Assembly: GCA_905183005.1 (NCBI GenBank)
Contig: CAJJDO010000020.1
Location: forward strand, 144,837-208,836
Direction: 5' to 3'
DNA length: 64,000 nt
Source of the DNA: Paramecium pentaurelia
Taxonomy: Eukaryota; Ciliophora; Oligohymenophorea; Peniculida; Parameciidae
The first letter of the stretch is position 1. Each line of letters begins with the position of its first letter. Positions 1-12,695 of the stretch are shown piece by piece. The notes under the pieces are model-generated. The model made no database searches, was not told where the DNA came from, and saw only the letters and a list, made by a program, of their open reading frames with translations. The position numbers and the translations under genes are program-made.

Positions 1-452
1 CTGCTCTTGCTATTCTCCAATCATGAGCAAACATGAACATGCATCCACCAGCTACTGCATGACCATTTACTAAAGCTATTGTTGGAACTGGATATCTTAA
101 TAATCTTCCCAATAACCTTATAAATTCAAGAACAAAATTATTTCTATCAAATATATTCATATTCTATTTTATATAGATAATTATTTACTCCTGTAACATT
201 TAGATCTAAACCTCCACTAAATACAGTAGGATGAAGAGATGTTGTAATTAACGCTGTGTGTCCATCATGTTATTCTACAATAGTTAAAGCATCATGTATT
301 TCTCTGACAAACTTATGTGTAAAAGTATTGGCTTTTTGATTTAAAATCATGAAATAGATTTATTGATATTAAGGATGTTATTTAATAATCACAGTTTTTT
401 TGAGATCATCTTCTGTTAATTTAAGAAGTTCAATTAATTATGTTTTTATCAT
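1..452 (-). CDS. Enoyl-CoA hydratase/isomerase family protein, 3' part missing
   Basis: The gene reads leftwards off the window edge, so the C-terminus is missing. The start is ATG at 452. A 25-nt intron at 164-188 joins the sequence FSGGLDLNVTG to NMNIFDRNN. The visible part carries the two crotonase-fold signatures: FSGGLDL and, further on, PVPTIALVNGHAVAGGC followed by HDWRIA. In this family these segments form the oxyanion-hole and CoA-binding core. Members hydrate or isomerise enoyl-CoA esters in fatty-acid breakdown in mitochondria or peroxisomes. The exact activity cannot be assigned because the second catalytic region lies outside the window. The start lies only 35 bp from the stop of the PTEN-like gene upstream on the same strand. 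Confidence 0.85.
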
Positions 453-487
453 AATTTTTATATATTAATGTATATTGATCATCATTA

Positions 488-1810
488 TCATTATTATTGA
501 TCATGTAACTAAACTTTAAAAATTTATGAATTAGTTAATTCTAAAACTTAATCTTTCAATATGGATTCTACATCATCATTTTCTTTAGTTCTAAATAGTA
601 ATTAAGTTGTTTAAATATCAGTAGGTTTAACATATCTGTTAATTATTTCATTTATTCTACCCCAGGTTTCTTGATGTCCACTTAAATGTGGTTTACACAA
701 TTCACATTTCTTTTCAAATGAATTTAAATTAGAGCACAATCTACATTCCTCAATCTCTAACTAAAATTAAATATAAAATTACTTCAACTCTAAATTTTTT
801 ATCAAATCGAGAATCATCTTATATTTATGATGGATCTAATTCATTTATTTAATAGGTAATATGTCTATATGAATTCATAAACATACTTTTCAATGAAAGC
901 TGTATTAAAAGAAAATCTAAACATTTTTGAATCTTTTAATGCACCATAATTCTTAACATTAATAAGAATATCAGCTACTAATGGAATTTATACTGGTAAT
1001 ATGATATGATGACTCTAGCCTTCATATTTTTTAGAGATTTATTTTGTAGAATATAATACAGAATCTTTTTTAACATCAATAATTTCTATGAATGGATAAC
1101 ATTATCCATTAATATTGATTTAAGGTGATCTATTAATTATTATATTAATAGTACTTTCCATAAAAAGATATTGATTAAATTTAGATGAGATTTGGGAATA
1201 CTCTTGTATTCATGTTAAGTAAATTATAGAAATATTCAATATATTTAATTTAGCATGGCTAATTTACACTTAAACCTTCTCCATGAAATCTTTTTTTTCC
1301 ATAATAATTAAGAGCATCATTAACATTATTAAATCTACCAGAATATAATAAATAACAGCAAATAACTGTTCCAGTTCTCCCTTTACCAGCTAAACAATGG
1401 ATTACTACTACATTTTCATCATTGGCTAATTTCATAATTGAATTAATAACCCTTCAATATATTATGAATTTATAAACAAATGTCAAATAAGACATTTAAA
1501 GAGGGAGAATGATGATCTTTCCAAAAATAATCTTTAAAAATTAATCCTTTAAATTTTGATTCATCATAACTTTTTCCACTCAGATTAAAAATGAAATAAT
1601 CTTCCTTATGTCTTTCATTCAAGTATTAAGCTACCTCTTAATAATGATAATTTTTACTTAATCTATAGGATTACGATATAGTCCTTCAAAACCTTCTCCA
1701 GGTAAACTCATTGCTATTATTCTTTATGTGATGTAAGTTAAATCTAAATTAAAATTGCCTTCTTTTAAACGATTTTTTTTGCCTGATACTTTTTGTCTTA
1801 GATAATCCAT
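488..1810 (-). CDS. PTEN-like phosphatidylinositol phosphatase
   Basis: The N-terminus reads MDYLRQKVSGKKNR and then DLDLTYIT and LPGEGFEGLYRN, matching the start of the PTEN phosphatase domain in order. The catalytic loop is HCLAGKGRTG, which fits the Cys-x5-Arg signature. It is followed by CCYLLYSGRF and a DALNYYGKKR segment that corresponds to PTEN helices after the P-loop. PTEN family enzymes remove the 3-phosphate from PtdIns(3,4,5)P3; the P-loop here has Leu where human PTEN has the first Lys. Short introns interrupt the gene around 1450-1500 and elsewhere. The C-terminal third has paired cysteines (ECRLC, then CELCKPH) that look like a small metal-binding motif, which is not part of animal PTEN. 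The stop is TGA at 488-490. The start codon has only about 49 bp upstream to the next gene. Confidence 0.9.
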
Positions 1811-1859
1811 TTATTTAGAAATAGAAATTAATATTATAATTTTAATTAAGCATTATAAT

Positions 1860-3313
1860 TCATTTTGAAACTTTATCATCCTATAAATGTAGTTCTATTT
1901 CTCTTAATTCCATAGGTAATTAATTTTATTATTCATGATCTGTACATTATTGATTTATAATCTTATAATTAGTGTAATATATGCACCATTATTATTCAAA
2001 GATTTTATGTTTAGGTGTAAATATTAATATGATAGGAATATTTACTAATTATACTACACATAGAATTATAGTTATCACTATTAAAGGAACAGAACTTATT
2101 TGGGTTGATATCAATGCTATTAAAATGATATTCCAAATCCAAGTAAATACTGTTAATTTATTTATAAATTTATCATATCCTTCCAATTATTCTTCTATCT
2201 ATCCTTTCCATAATGCAACAAAATGACGACATAAGAATATTTTAAAATGGATGACACATTGACTTACTATCAATATGAATACAACATAAATTGAAATTAA
2301 TATAATTGCTATTATTGTAATTGGAATGTATTATATCCAATGAGTAACCATTTTAAACATACCTTTAATCATTTAATAAAAATGTTAATGAATTTTATTA
2401 AATAAACTCCAAATTAGAAATAATAATCCTACAAATACAGATGTAAGAGTGATAATAAGATTATTGCAAGATATCATAAAGACATATAGAGTAAAAGACA
2501 ATATAAAATTGATAATCCTTTTCTTTCTTGATGGTTTTCTAATATTTGATTCAACAGATTATTAATCCATTATTAATAATATAGCAAGTAGTAGAATAGA
2601 TGAAAAAATACAAGCAAATTAAAAAATTGTTGTTATAAATGCAATCCAAAAAGATTCACTAATAAAATTAGGATATTAAAATGTGACTATTTTCATATTG
2701 TTAATTATTGAATTAGTACTTACATAAAATTCAATCTAGTCTTCTTTTATTTCTGTATCAAATGGGAGACAGAACCATGAAGGTAATTTGATTTCATCAC
2801 CCATATCATAATATTTATATGGTAGTGGATATTCTACTATTGAGGCATCATATTAATTTGATTAACATCCAATTCCCATTTTATCATTACTCAAATCAAA
2901 TATTAATGTAGCATAATTTTCATTATAGAATTAACTAGTATTCCTCTTTATTAGTATTCCTGTATCTGATTTAAAAGGTATCAAAACATTTTCAAATATT
3001 TGAAGATATATTATTATAAAAATGGGCCACCAAATAAGCATAAATGTCAGTAAAATTAAGGTTATACAAAAATCTTCTTCACTGTCTGATTATGTCTAAG
3101 GTATAAGTTATATAATACTTATTTCTAATTTGCTACACTCACATAAAATAAACTAAATAATATTACAGATATAACAAATATAGGACTTAAATATAAGGAC
3201 CAGATCCAATGTGGAGATACATTCAGATATAAATGTGCACATACACTGTAATAAGCAATTAATGAGATTAAGCATATTAGTAAACTTCTGGAATGAAATT
3301 TATATTGTTTCAT
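1860..3313 (-). CDS. Multi-pass membrane protein, function unknown
   Basis: The gene starts with MKQYKFHSRS and has two hydrophobic segments in the first 60 residues. It is spliced across a 23-nt intron (GTATTATATAACTTATACC..TAG) to another hydrophobic stretch containing WWPIF. A soluble loop with cysteines follows (KMGIGCQSN, SWFCLPFD), then at least four more hydrophobic helices toward the C-terminus. The pattern is a lumenal or extracellular cysteine-containing loop between two membrane bundles. I do not recognise the family. The stop is TGA at 1860-1862. The gene is co-directional with the PTEN-like gene, with less than 50 bp between them, so there is little room for a separate promoter. 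Confidence 0.7.
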
Positions 3314-3489
3314 TTCTTATTTAATTTTGATTTTTAATATGGCTTTTTTAAAGTAAGAAAATAATTCAAAAAGGAGAAATTGAAGCCTATTTTGGTATAG
3401 TGAATATATGAACATTAATAAATATATGACCATAATTAAATAATATATATATTAAAATAAAAATGTATTAAATCTTCAGAACAATAAAG

Positions 3490-3693
3490 ATGATGAAACA
3501 AATAATCAGACCTATGAGATTTTGTGCACCTATTGTTGCTACCAATAATTACTTAAATATATATAATCTGAATCAGTTTTATATGTCTTTACTAATTGAC
3601 ACCAAAGAAGAGGATGAAGAACTAATGTAAGTAATACAAGAACCCAATATTCGTAGGTCAATTAAGAAAGAGAAATGTGTCGTCCAAAATTGA
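3490..3693 (+). CDS. Small hypothetical protein, 67 aa
   Basis: An open frame starts with two ATG codons (MMKQIIRPM) and ends at TGA 3691-3693. The N-terminus is short, basic and aromatic and could be an organelle-targeting presequence. The middle is acidic (KEEDEEL). A GT..AG pair inside it would make an in-phase 30-nt intron, so the real protein could be ten residues shorter. Its stop codon directly abuts the stop of the convergent PP2A gene with no bases between. No homology is recognised, and the call rests on codon pattern and position only. Confidence 0.45.
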
Positions 3694-5623
3694 TCATTTG
3701 AATTATTAATATATAATTTATGCAACATCTCTTACATCTTAATCCAAATCATTTATAGGAATTAAATCTAATTGCTTGCATTTTTTATTATTATATAAGA
3801 CTTCCAATAAAGCTAATTTTACATTTGGAACTTCATTTTTTAATTATCTCAATATATTATATGTATATTCTCCCAAAAAGAATGCATTCCTTACTCCTAA
3901 TACAAAGTTTACTCTAACCAAATAATTTGGATGTTTTAATAATTCAATTAATTAATCTATTACTATCTTTCCTTTCTCAATCATATCATTTTCTTTTAAT
4001 GATCTAAATAATTGTAATAGAGTCTATATTATATTAATAATATTGATACTTTGCTTGATTCTTCTCGAACAACAGAAATTCTATCTTATAGTAGTCTTTT
4101 AATTAATTAAATTTCTAGTTCATCAGATTGAAAAGTCTTAAATAATTAAAATTATTATAAATTTGTTAGGAACTATTTTATGATTATTATACATTAAGTA
4201 CCATTTACATTGATATCAAACATTATTATCTCATTCTCCAATTCTTACATTATTCAATATCAATTATAACTTATAATAAATTCTTAATTATTTATAATGA
4301 TTCATTTTAAGAAAAAGCATTGTCTGAAATGAATTATAAAATAATATTAAAAGATTTCTATTTAGATACAAATTTAAATTTAAGATCTGTGTCACCACTA
4401 ATTAATTAATTCATTAGAAATCTTAAAAAATATTAAATTTCTTCTTATTAATAATATATTCTTCTATCTGTTGCTTAATTCAATATCAAAATAACTGAAT
4501 CTACCAAATTTTATTTTATCATAAAATTCTTTTCTTATTCTAATTATGTCATATATTACTAAATTTAAACAAGGTACTAAAATTAATAATTATTAAATTA
4601 CTCCTTTGTAAATAGTTTTTGATTATTTAATAAAGACTACTAATTTTCCACAATATATTGATAACTTTTATTTCAACTCTAATTCTGTTTTAGAAAATAA
4701 TTTAATAAAATTTTCTATAAATATTTTGCTATCTACAGTGTTTTGTAATACTAATAGAGACTCATTAAATATTTCCAAAAAACAATTGTAAGCATTAATA
4801 TTATCCATATTGAATAATTTATTTAAGTATTCTTGATAACCATGAAACTTGATTAATGCAGGTACACTAAAGAATAAATTTGATTTAAAATCCTTACAAT
4901 TTGTAAAAATATTATTAGCTAATTCTATACAAAATGCATGTTCTTCAGGATTACTTGCCCATTATGCAAATTCTTTTATACTTAGAACTACTCTCTTTCT
5001 AACATTTTATTCATCACTCTACATTAGATTGTTAAAATATTCCATCCATTCTTATAATACTTACTAAGAAATAATATTATAGAGATTAGAAATTAATGTA
5101 ATAGCTGCACATTATTCATCTATATCACCATCTTTAGCCTCTATTATTCTCTAAGTAACACATTCTTCAAATAAGTCTTATTATTTTAATAATCTATTTC
5201 CAATATCTCTCATGATTTTTATGTACATAGTCTTTGTTTCATCTTTTGTTCTATCTCCTATAGTTTCTAGTAATGGTTTTAATAACACTAAACTATTCTC
5301 TGGACCTCCAATTAAATTTATTAATTTTGGCATAGATTCTAATAATGTAAGCATTACTTATAATTCTTCTGGAACATCCTCCACTACAATTTTAATTTAA
5401 TTTATAAACCAGCTTTTTCTTAATCCTTAAGTAAATTTGAAATGAATCCACCTAATAAACCTTTTGCTTTAGCAGGACCCAATACCAAAGCAATAGTTGA
5501 AAGGTTTTGTAAACAGTAAGTTCTTGTGCTTGAATGATCACTCTTCATCTCTTCCAATAAGATAGAAATAGGAAGCAATGTTTTCATATCTTCATTTTCA
5601 TCATCTAAAATAGATAAGGACAT
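3694..5623 (-). CDS. PP2A scaffold (A/PR65) subunit, HEAT repeat protein
   Basis: The N-terminus reads LPISILLEEMKSD and NLSTIALVLG, closely following the first HEAT repeat of PR65 (PIAVLIDELR, KLSTIALALG). After an intron the sequence GGPENSLVLLKPLLE matches the next PR65 repeat. The remainder is a series of amphipathic helix pairs to the C-terminus. PR65 is the curved scaffold that holds the PP2A catalytic subunit and swaps regulatory B subunits in the cytosol and nucleus. Length, roughly 600 residues after splicing, agrees with the family. The later repeats are diverged, so a specialised paralogue is possible. The stop TGA is 3696-3694, back-to-back with the stop of the opposing small gene. 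Confidence 0.8.
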
Positions 5624-5779
5624 TAAGTACCCATATCTTAGAATGCATTTTATAAGAGTTAATGAATTCCTAACTCCTATATTTATTTAGATCTGGTAGT
5701 ATCAATTGAAGATAATGATTTACCTTTTTATGTTGATGAATTTGATTATTAATCTGTACTCATATATAATTATAAAATT

Positions 5780-6438
5780 ATGTTATTCTGTAAAATATTA
5801 AAGCATTGTTTCAGCTTTGAAACTAGAAGTATTACAAAAGCAATCTTATCCTAGAAATTAATAGTGAAAAACCTGTTGTATTAAAAGCATTTACTGTATG
5901 GAATGAGAATTTAATGTTGTCAATGACTCCCATTAAAGCTACGTATATTGAAAAAAATAATTATTATTCAATATAAAAACCTGGTTGGATACTTTTTGAA
6001 TTAATTCCAGTGATTCGTTAAAAAGAAGGAAACCATCATTTGGAATGGGATAAAAAGAAATAATATAGTTTAAGTATTAAATAGATTGGATAATTATTGG
6101 TCACAAAAAATAAAGCATATGATGAAACTTCAAATTTCCTTATTAGTATTCCTCAAATTATTATACCTAAGCATATAAAACATAATTAAATGAGAAGAAA
6201 TTCATGAAGATAAATAAAACTGCATAAGAGATAAATCTATCAATTACATAGGATGAATAATAAGAAAATTAATTCAATCCTTTTAAGATTACTCTGACTT
6301 AAGCTGAGTATATTACAGCATTAGAATTAATAAATGTAATTAATTTAATAATGAAATTCTAGTTTTCCTTACCTTTTTTAATTGGATGGGATGCATTATA
6401 CACACCACAATATTCAGATAATGATTCTTTAGATTGAA
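5780..6438 (+). CDS. Whirly-like single-stranded nucleic-acid-binding protein
   Basis: The start is ATG 5780, giving a basic leader (MLFCKILKHCFSFETR) that looks like a mitochondrial presequence. A 26-nt intron at 5829-5854 leads to KPVVLKAFTVW. The next block reads ILFELIPVIRQKEG, then LEWDKKKQYSLSIKQIGQLL, then ITLTQAEYITALELI and LPFLIGWDAL. The same order is seen in plant Whirly proteins: an F.P..G.R.YDW..K..FSLS..E.G block, then K.EF..L.....F.LPYL.GWHA. A second intron of about 26 nt near 6150-6175 restores the frame. Whirly proteins bind single-stranded DNA or RNA and maintain organellar DNA; the kinetoplastid MRP1/2 fold is related. An organellar role here is inference. The gene ends 26 bp from the convergent PAS gene. 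Confidence 0.72.
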
Positions 6439-6464
6439 TAATTTATATATAAATATTTAAAATT

Positions 6465-9400
6465 TCAAATGTTTTATTCTAATATTACTGTCCTTATATA
6501 ATTATTTATCGTTCTAATTTTAGCTATTTCATCTATGGGAATAAAGGTTAATAAGCATTTAGTTGACCAAATCTACTTTATAAATATATAAATACTTCTC
6601 TATTTAATTTCCTTAAGAAGGGATTCCAACAAAATAATAATGCTAATATTAATGTTAACAAGAAGAAAATCATCAGTATTAATTGTTGAACAATATAATT
6701 TTCTTGATCATTTGTAATTATATTTAAGTATTCATTCTTTAATAGTGTAAATGCATCTTTAATTACATAAAATTACATATCATCTAGAATATAAATATTT
6801 AATTTACTTATTTCATAACTTTCTGGAGTATTAAGCAAATTAAGTAATTTATTTCTCTTTAGATCAGTAGATAATTCAAGAAGAGTATAATTAGACCATG
6901 GAAATTCTAAAGAATCATTTGATATGAGATTTTAATAAGTATTATAAAGTTTTCGTATATTTTGAAAATGTCTGGAAACAGCTGTCATTAATCCATGATC
7001 TAAAATTCCATTAGCAAAAGTATCACATGTAATTTCTTTAAAAGTAATTGTTGTACATAGATTGTCAAACATAATAGAATTGTAATAATCAATATAAGAA
7101 ATATCATTATATTCTACATTTATAGCATGTAATTTCTAATAAAGAGTATCTATCTCATAAACATTATGTATCAATTGAATCAAAGTTGCATTACTATCTT
7201 GATTCATTAAATTTATGTTGTCATTATAAATATATTATTTAAGTGAATTGACTAAAATAGAATAATAACTAGAACTTAAGGATGTTTGATTAAATTCATT
7301 TAAGATATTAATTTTTTGATCAGCATTATTTTAATCTAAGAAATAGATCATAATAAAGTATGATTCTATTATAGATGCTAAGAATAACATCTTAACAAAA
7401 AATCCCATATGCTTATTTTCATTATTCTTAAACCTCTTTCTTTTTCTACCTAAAAGTGAAACAGGTTCATCATTCCCTTTTTCCTCTATGATATCTATTT
7501 CACTTAAAACTTCATCATCTTCATTTGATGATATTTAAGATAAAAAGTTTTCACATTTTGAGTAAAATAATTTAGCTGTTTTTTCTGGAATATCCAAAAA
7601 TATACTCAATATTTCTTATCTTTTATCTAAAGTACTAGTTAATATACATGTCAATATAATAGATGATATAAATGTTAAACATGCAGATAATATAAGTATA
7701 ACTAATATATCACTATATAATTTATTAGTTTGATCATAAGATAAATCAATAGTATTCATATACATTTCTAATAGAGCACGAATAAAATCATTTAATGAAT
7801 TGTAAATCACATAATAATAATCTATTTAATTTTCATTTAATTAAGAGTATGCTTATTAAATATTAAGTGATTTACTTACAATTTGTTAACTAGCCTATTC
7901 TAAAGTACTAATTTCTTTACCTGATTAAGTATTCATCATTACATCAGAATTAAATGAAATCTTCATAAATATGTCTTTACTCATAGAATCAAATTATTCA
8001 ATACTATTATTCAAATTAAATAATAATTTATCCTCCTTGTAATATGATAGTCCAAGATTCAATAACATCAATTCTCTTGAATATAATACAATTTCATTAA
8101 GATATATTATCATATCAGATTATTTAATAATCATATTCCAATCAGAATTCTAATTGTTGATTTCTTCTCTTTCAAAAACATTGTTCAATATACATAAGAT
8201 AATTAATAGAATTGTAAGTAAAAATGATATGTAATATAACCATCTTATTGTTCTACTTTCACTTTATGCATTTAAAGTCTCTTATAATTCCTTAGATGAT
8301 CTAAAATATCCAGATTCATTAGGTTCATCATTCTCTTAATTCTATTATTCCTCTTTCTTAATTTGAATTTCCTCATAACTTTCCATATCTGCATCAGATT
8401 AAAACTTTTCTATATCATATATTACACCCTCAAACAATCTCATTACTCTAATACCTGAAGAATAATCAATTACATCTTCATTCTTTTCAATTTCTTTACT
8501 TTTTAAATCATATTCTTAATTAGTAAACATACTTTAATCTTATATATGAGTTATCATTTCACTATAATTAGCATCAGTAAATTCTCCATAAAAATGCATT
8601 CCAGTTTATTAAAATTGTAATCTAAATGAAAAGTTTTAATTCTTTGATAATTTCTATTATAATTATTTAATATTTGAATTAGATAAATCTATTTATCTTT
8701 CTACTCTAACTTAATATCCAGCTAAACCTTATTCATTTTCTGAATTCTTCATTATTAAAAAATTAATATCCTAAATAGAGACACTTAATCTAATTGTTGT
8801 ATCAGACGCTCCAAATGCAATATGATCATCAAGAATTTTTGGTAATATAAAATCAATTGATTTTCCTTATTTCATTTTAAAATCACCATAACATTCTTTG
8901 ATTTCTGGAAATAAATCAAATAAATGAACTTCTTAAATTTATAATGATTTTACATCCAAACCTAATAAATTTATACAACCTCCAGAAATATCTTCTACTA
9001 AATATTCTTTATTACAAATTAAATAAGCTACATCCTTAATTCTCTTTTCTTTTTTAAATGTACCTACAAATTCAACTCCTTCTTTTAATACATGATAAAC
9101 TGGACGTAATAATACATTTATCCCTAATAAATAACCATTTTTATGCTTTCCTAATAATAATCTTTCTTTATTTAATAAAGTAGCTTCATTAGTATCTAAA
9201 AATCTTCTTAAAAAATCATCATGATGTTTTGCATATAATTAAGGCATAATATTATTTATTTTCTTATTCATTAATTCATTTTTATCAAATCCTAATAATG
9301 ATGCTGCAGCCATATTAATTGCATAAATCTAACCAAATTTCTCTTCTTCTAATGATATAAATACACAACCATCTTCTTATCCATCAACATTCAAATTTGA

Positions 9401-11266
9401 TGTCATTCCTAATTTAAATGCTTTTCTTTAAGCAAATGAACTCTCTATTTTTCTAGCTTATTCAAGTAAATCAAATCCTGATATTCTATCATTAAAAATT
9501 TCAATTAAATATTTAGAATATAATCTTAATGCTTATGGTAATTATTGATTTTAAATTCTTTAAAGTCTTTTCCAAGTAGTATCAACATACATTCTAATAG
9601 GAAATAATTTTGATCCAATTTCATATAATTTTATTAAATCAGGCTTTTCATCTGCAAATTAAGACCAAAATTCCATTAATAAACTTACACTTCTTTCCAT
9701 TGCTTATTTAAAAGATCCAAATTTCTCATCAAAATCTCTTTATTCAGTAAAATCCTATCCTTCTCCACTTAATTCAGATATCTCAGCCTCTATTACACTT
9801 TTGATATAAAAAACTATATATTTTTCATCAAAAGATGATTTAAGTTTTTCTATATTACTTAATTCCTCTAAAGCTTATGGCTTGGATTTCAATACTCTTA
9901 AAGTAAATAAAGCATATTCTATTCGAATAAATACATCAGTAGGAAACTTACCTATTCCCATTATAAACAATCTTGTCATTGTATCATAAATTAATTAATG
10001 TCTTTTATCAGTTTTACTAACCAATTCATTTTTTGCTTTAAACATATTTAATGAGAATTTCACTTTTTTCAATGGACATAATGGATTTGGACAAGTCTAA
10101 TTATGAAATTCAATATAGCCGTTTAATAATTAACCTTATGGTAATCTTTTTTTATCATATTCTACTAATTTAATAACTTCATGTACATGATTTACCAATT
10201 AAACAGGATTATCAAACTTATTTACATAAATCATTAAACATTATTCTCTCTTTTATTATTATAATAACTATATCATAAATACAAAAGGCAAACAAAATAA
10301 CCAAGTATACAATGAACCAACCATAATTCTCTTCTCTACTAAATTAGATATACATAACATAAGGGAGGCCCACATCTCTAAAGTAAGATAAGTTAAAAAT
10401 AACTTCTACATTATTCTATTATTATAAGCATCATTTTTCTTGGCATATAAAAAACAAATCACAGATCCAATTAATTAATAAACTTCAAAAAATACCTATG
10501 AATTATCATTATGTGGTAACATAGATAACAATACTACTATACCAAAATGGATTGAAGTCAAGGCTGTACATCTTCCATTTCTTTTTGATAAGGCTTTTTC
10601 TTAGTCAAAGGTTCCATCAAATAATAAAAGATTAACTGATGAGCACATGAAGAATAGAATAATTAATCCAATTATAGAAAGTATTTAATCTATGACTAAT
10701 AATCCTTACCAACATTTTTCATTTGGAAATTCATCCATATATCCATTTGTACAACTAATTGAGAACTTTATTATATTAATAATATTATTACAGTAAATAA
10801 GAATAGCACAGGTATATAGAGTATTGTACTGAATACAAATGTCATGTATTTTAATATATTGATTAATAATTAAACTGGATCTTTCTAATTTACTATAAAT
10901 AAGATTGATGTTAAAAATAAGAACATCCATAAACATAATAATGCAATAGAAACATAAATTAATATTTATACTGCATTATAATCCTAATTCAACAAATAAT
11001 GAGTAAAATTAAAATATCCAAAGATTTCAGTTAATATATCTGCATTATTATCCTACCAAACTGAAACAATCTCTATACAATAATAATTATACCATATGAT
11101 TGAATTTGAAATAATGAATTTACATTAAAGTGATTAACATAGCTATACTATGCACTATGATCGATTAGTTTTAATCCCTAACCATCAAATAAACTAATCG
11201 ATATAATGAATGTTAAGTGTTGGATTCTAATGATTTATCTGTCAGATTTTTTCCCTCTTCTGACAT
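6465..11266 (-). CDS. Large PAS-domain multi-pass membrane protein
   Basis: This is a gene of about 4.8 kb (roughly 1,580 residues) starting MSEEGKNLTDKS. The first ~330 residues hold a series of hydrophobic helices ending near LFCLPFVFMI. The middle holds PAS-like sensory segments; one reads KNGYLLGINVLLRPVYHV and is followed by GINLLG-type core motifs around 8,900-9,450. The C-terminal part has further membrane helices, and a 23-nt intron near the end gives the tail FIPIDEIAKIR. The arrangement matches the large ciliate PAS/TmcB-type membrane protein families, whose ligands are unknown. Ligand, partner and exact domain count cannot be read from sequence alone. The gene ends at TGA 6467-6465. 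Confidence 0.75.
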
Positions 11267-11314
11267 TAATATAAAATAAATAAATTATAAATTGATATAA
11301 AATTAACCAAAGTT

Positions 11315-11973
11315 TCATTAAAATGATATTGATCTTTCAGGTATTAAATTCTATGAAACAATCTAATCAGGCAATGTTTTTAATATCCTTTCTCTTATTT
11401 TTTTTAACGGTACTTTTGGATAAATGTATTTATCTTAAAATAATTACTTATTTTATGGTCTGTAGTACTTCTCAATATTTTATAGTAATTCAATCATAGA
11501 AAGATCCATCTTTTTTGTATGCATCAATATTTATAAAAAATTACTTAATTGACTATGATTGTTTCTAGTAAACTCTCTCAAATATTCATAAACTGGTATC
11601 TATATGACTTAAGGTTATTGTAGACGTATTAATTTCATCTCTTTGATTAATTCACATTATTGTTCTATTTCTTCTTCTTATAATTTTAATGTAATCTTTA
11701 TTTTTTAGTAGTTTGTTAAAAGTTACATGTACTTGTAACAAACCTCATCATATTTTAATTATAGTTATTTCACATGATTTTATAATTCTTTGTATTCATG
11801 AGCACTTGAAATCATCTTATAACATACATAGCTGTATTAGGTTTTTCAATAATTATAGTATTGCTAATTGGGGCTACATTCATAGCTCTATATATCCTCT
11901 TATCTAAATATTAGAAACAACTTTAAATATTGTCATGTAATTGCTTGATATCAAAATCTCTAAAATCACTCAT
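11315..11973 (-). CDS. Coiled-coil protein, about 210 aa
   Basis: The start is ATG at 11973 (MSDFRDFDIKQLHDN). A 23-nt intron (GTATGTTATAAGATG..CAAG) carries the frame past an apparent TGA. The rest is strongly heptad-like and rich in Lys, Glu, Gln and Leu (LKLQEEEIEQQCELIKEMK). The C-terminus reads LPDQIVSQNLIPERS before TGA 11315-11317. Proteins of this type are common among ciliate cytoskeletal and basal-body components, but I do not recognise a family. It lies 48 bp upstream of the PAS gene on the same strand. Confidence 0.65.
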
Positions 11974-12156
11974 TTCTTTTAATACTATAAAAATATTAAA
12001 TAAAATAAATTTAATTGGAAATAAATAATTTTTGCATAAAATGAAATGTAAATAAATTCATTTTTTATCTCTGGTTAGTTCCTTCAGATTGAAATTCTAA
12101 AGTTTTTTTTTTCACCCTTTATTTACTGATTTATAAAATTATTATTAAAGATATCA

Positions 12157-12640
12157 AAAATAAAATAAAACCCTTAAAAAAAAAATGCAACTTTATTAAT
12201 ATTTTTATTGATCTAGAATAACAGGATCTATATTATCATGAGTTTAAACTTTTATTTATTTGAATGTCTTGATATCATTCAATTTAATAACTAGACTTAT
12301 TGAATTTCTTTTTTGTTATTTTATGAAAAATTTTTTAATATCTCTTGTATAAGATTTGCAATAAAATTTGATATAAATTTTTTGACTTTTTTATATCTTA
12401 ATATTGCTATTATTCTCATATTACCCAAACTCACAATTGATATTTATGTTGGTAATATATTTTTTTCTAATACTTTATAAATACCGATGACTTTTCATAA
12501 CTTTGCTCTAATTTATTAATCCGTAATTAAATATCTTTTTTCTATTTTTATTAAAAATTATTATTATTGTCATGACTATATACATAATCCTAGTTTGGAC
12601 ATTTTTATGAATTCTTTTTTCGAAATTTAAATAATTTGAA
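12157..12640 (-). pseudogene. Coding-like remnant, frames broken
   Basis: Two short stretches look protein-coding on the minus strand. One reads DIQLRINKLEQSYEKSS and the other LVIKLNDIKTFKQIK followed by THDNIDPVILDQQ. They lie in different frames with TGA codons between them and no obvious pair of short introns to join them. The 12.0-12.7 kb interval otherwise holds only A/T-rich sequence with long T runs. It could be a decayed gene, or a gene whose introns I cannot place. Low confidence. Confidence 0.3.
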
Positions 12641-12695
12641 CAATATTGATAATTTTATAGAAAGAAAATAATATATCTAAATATGAATGATAACT

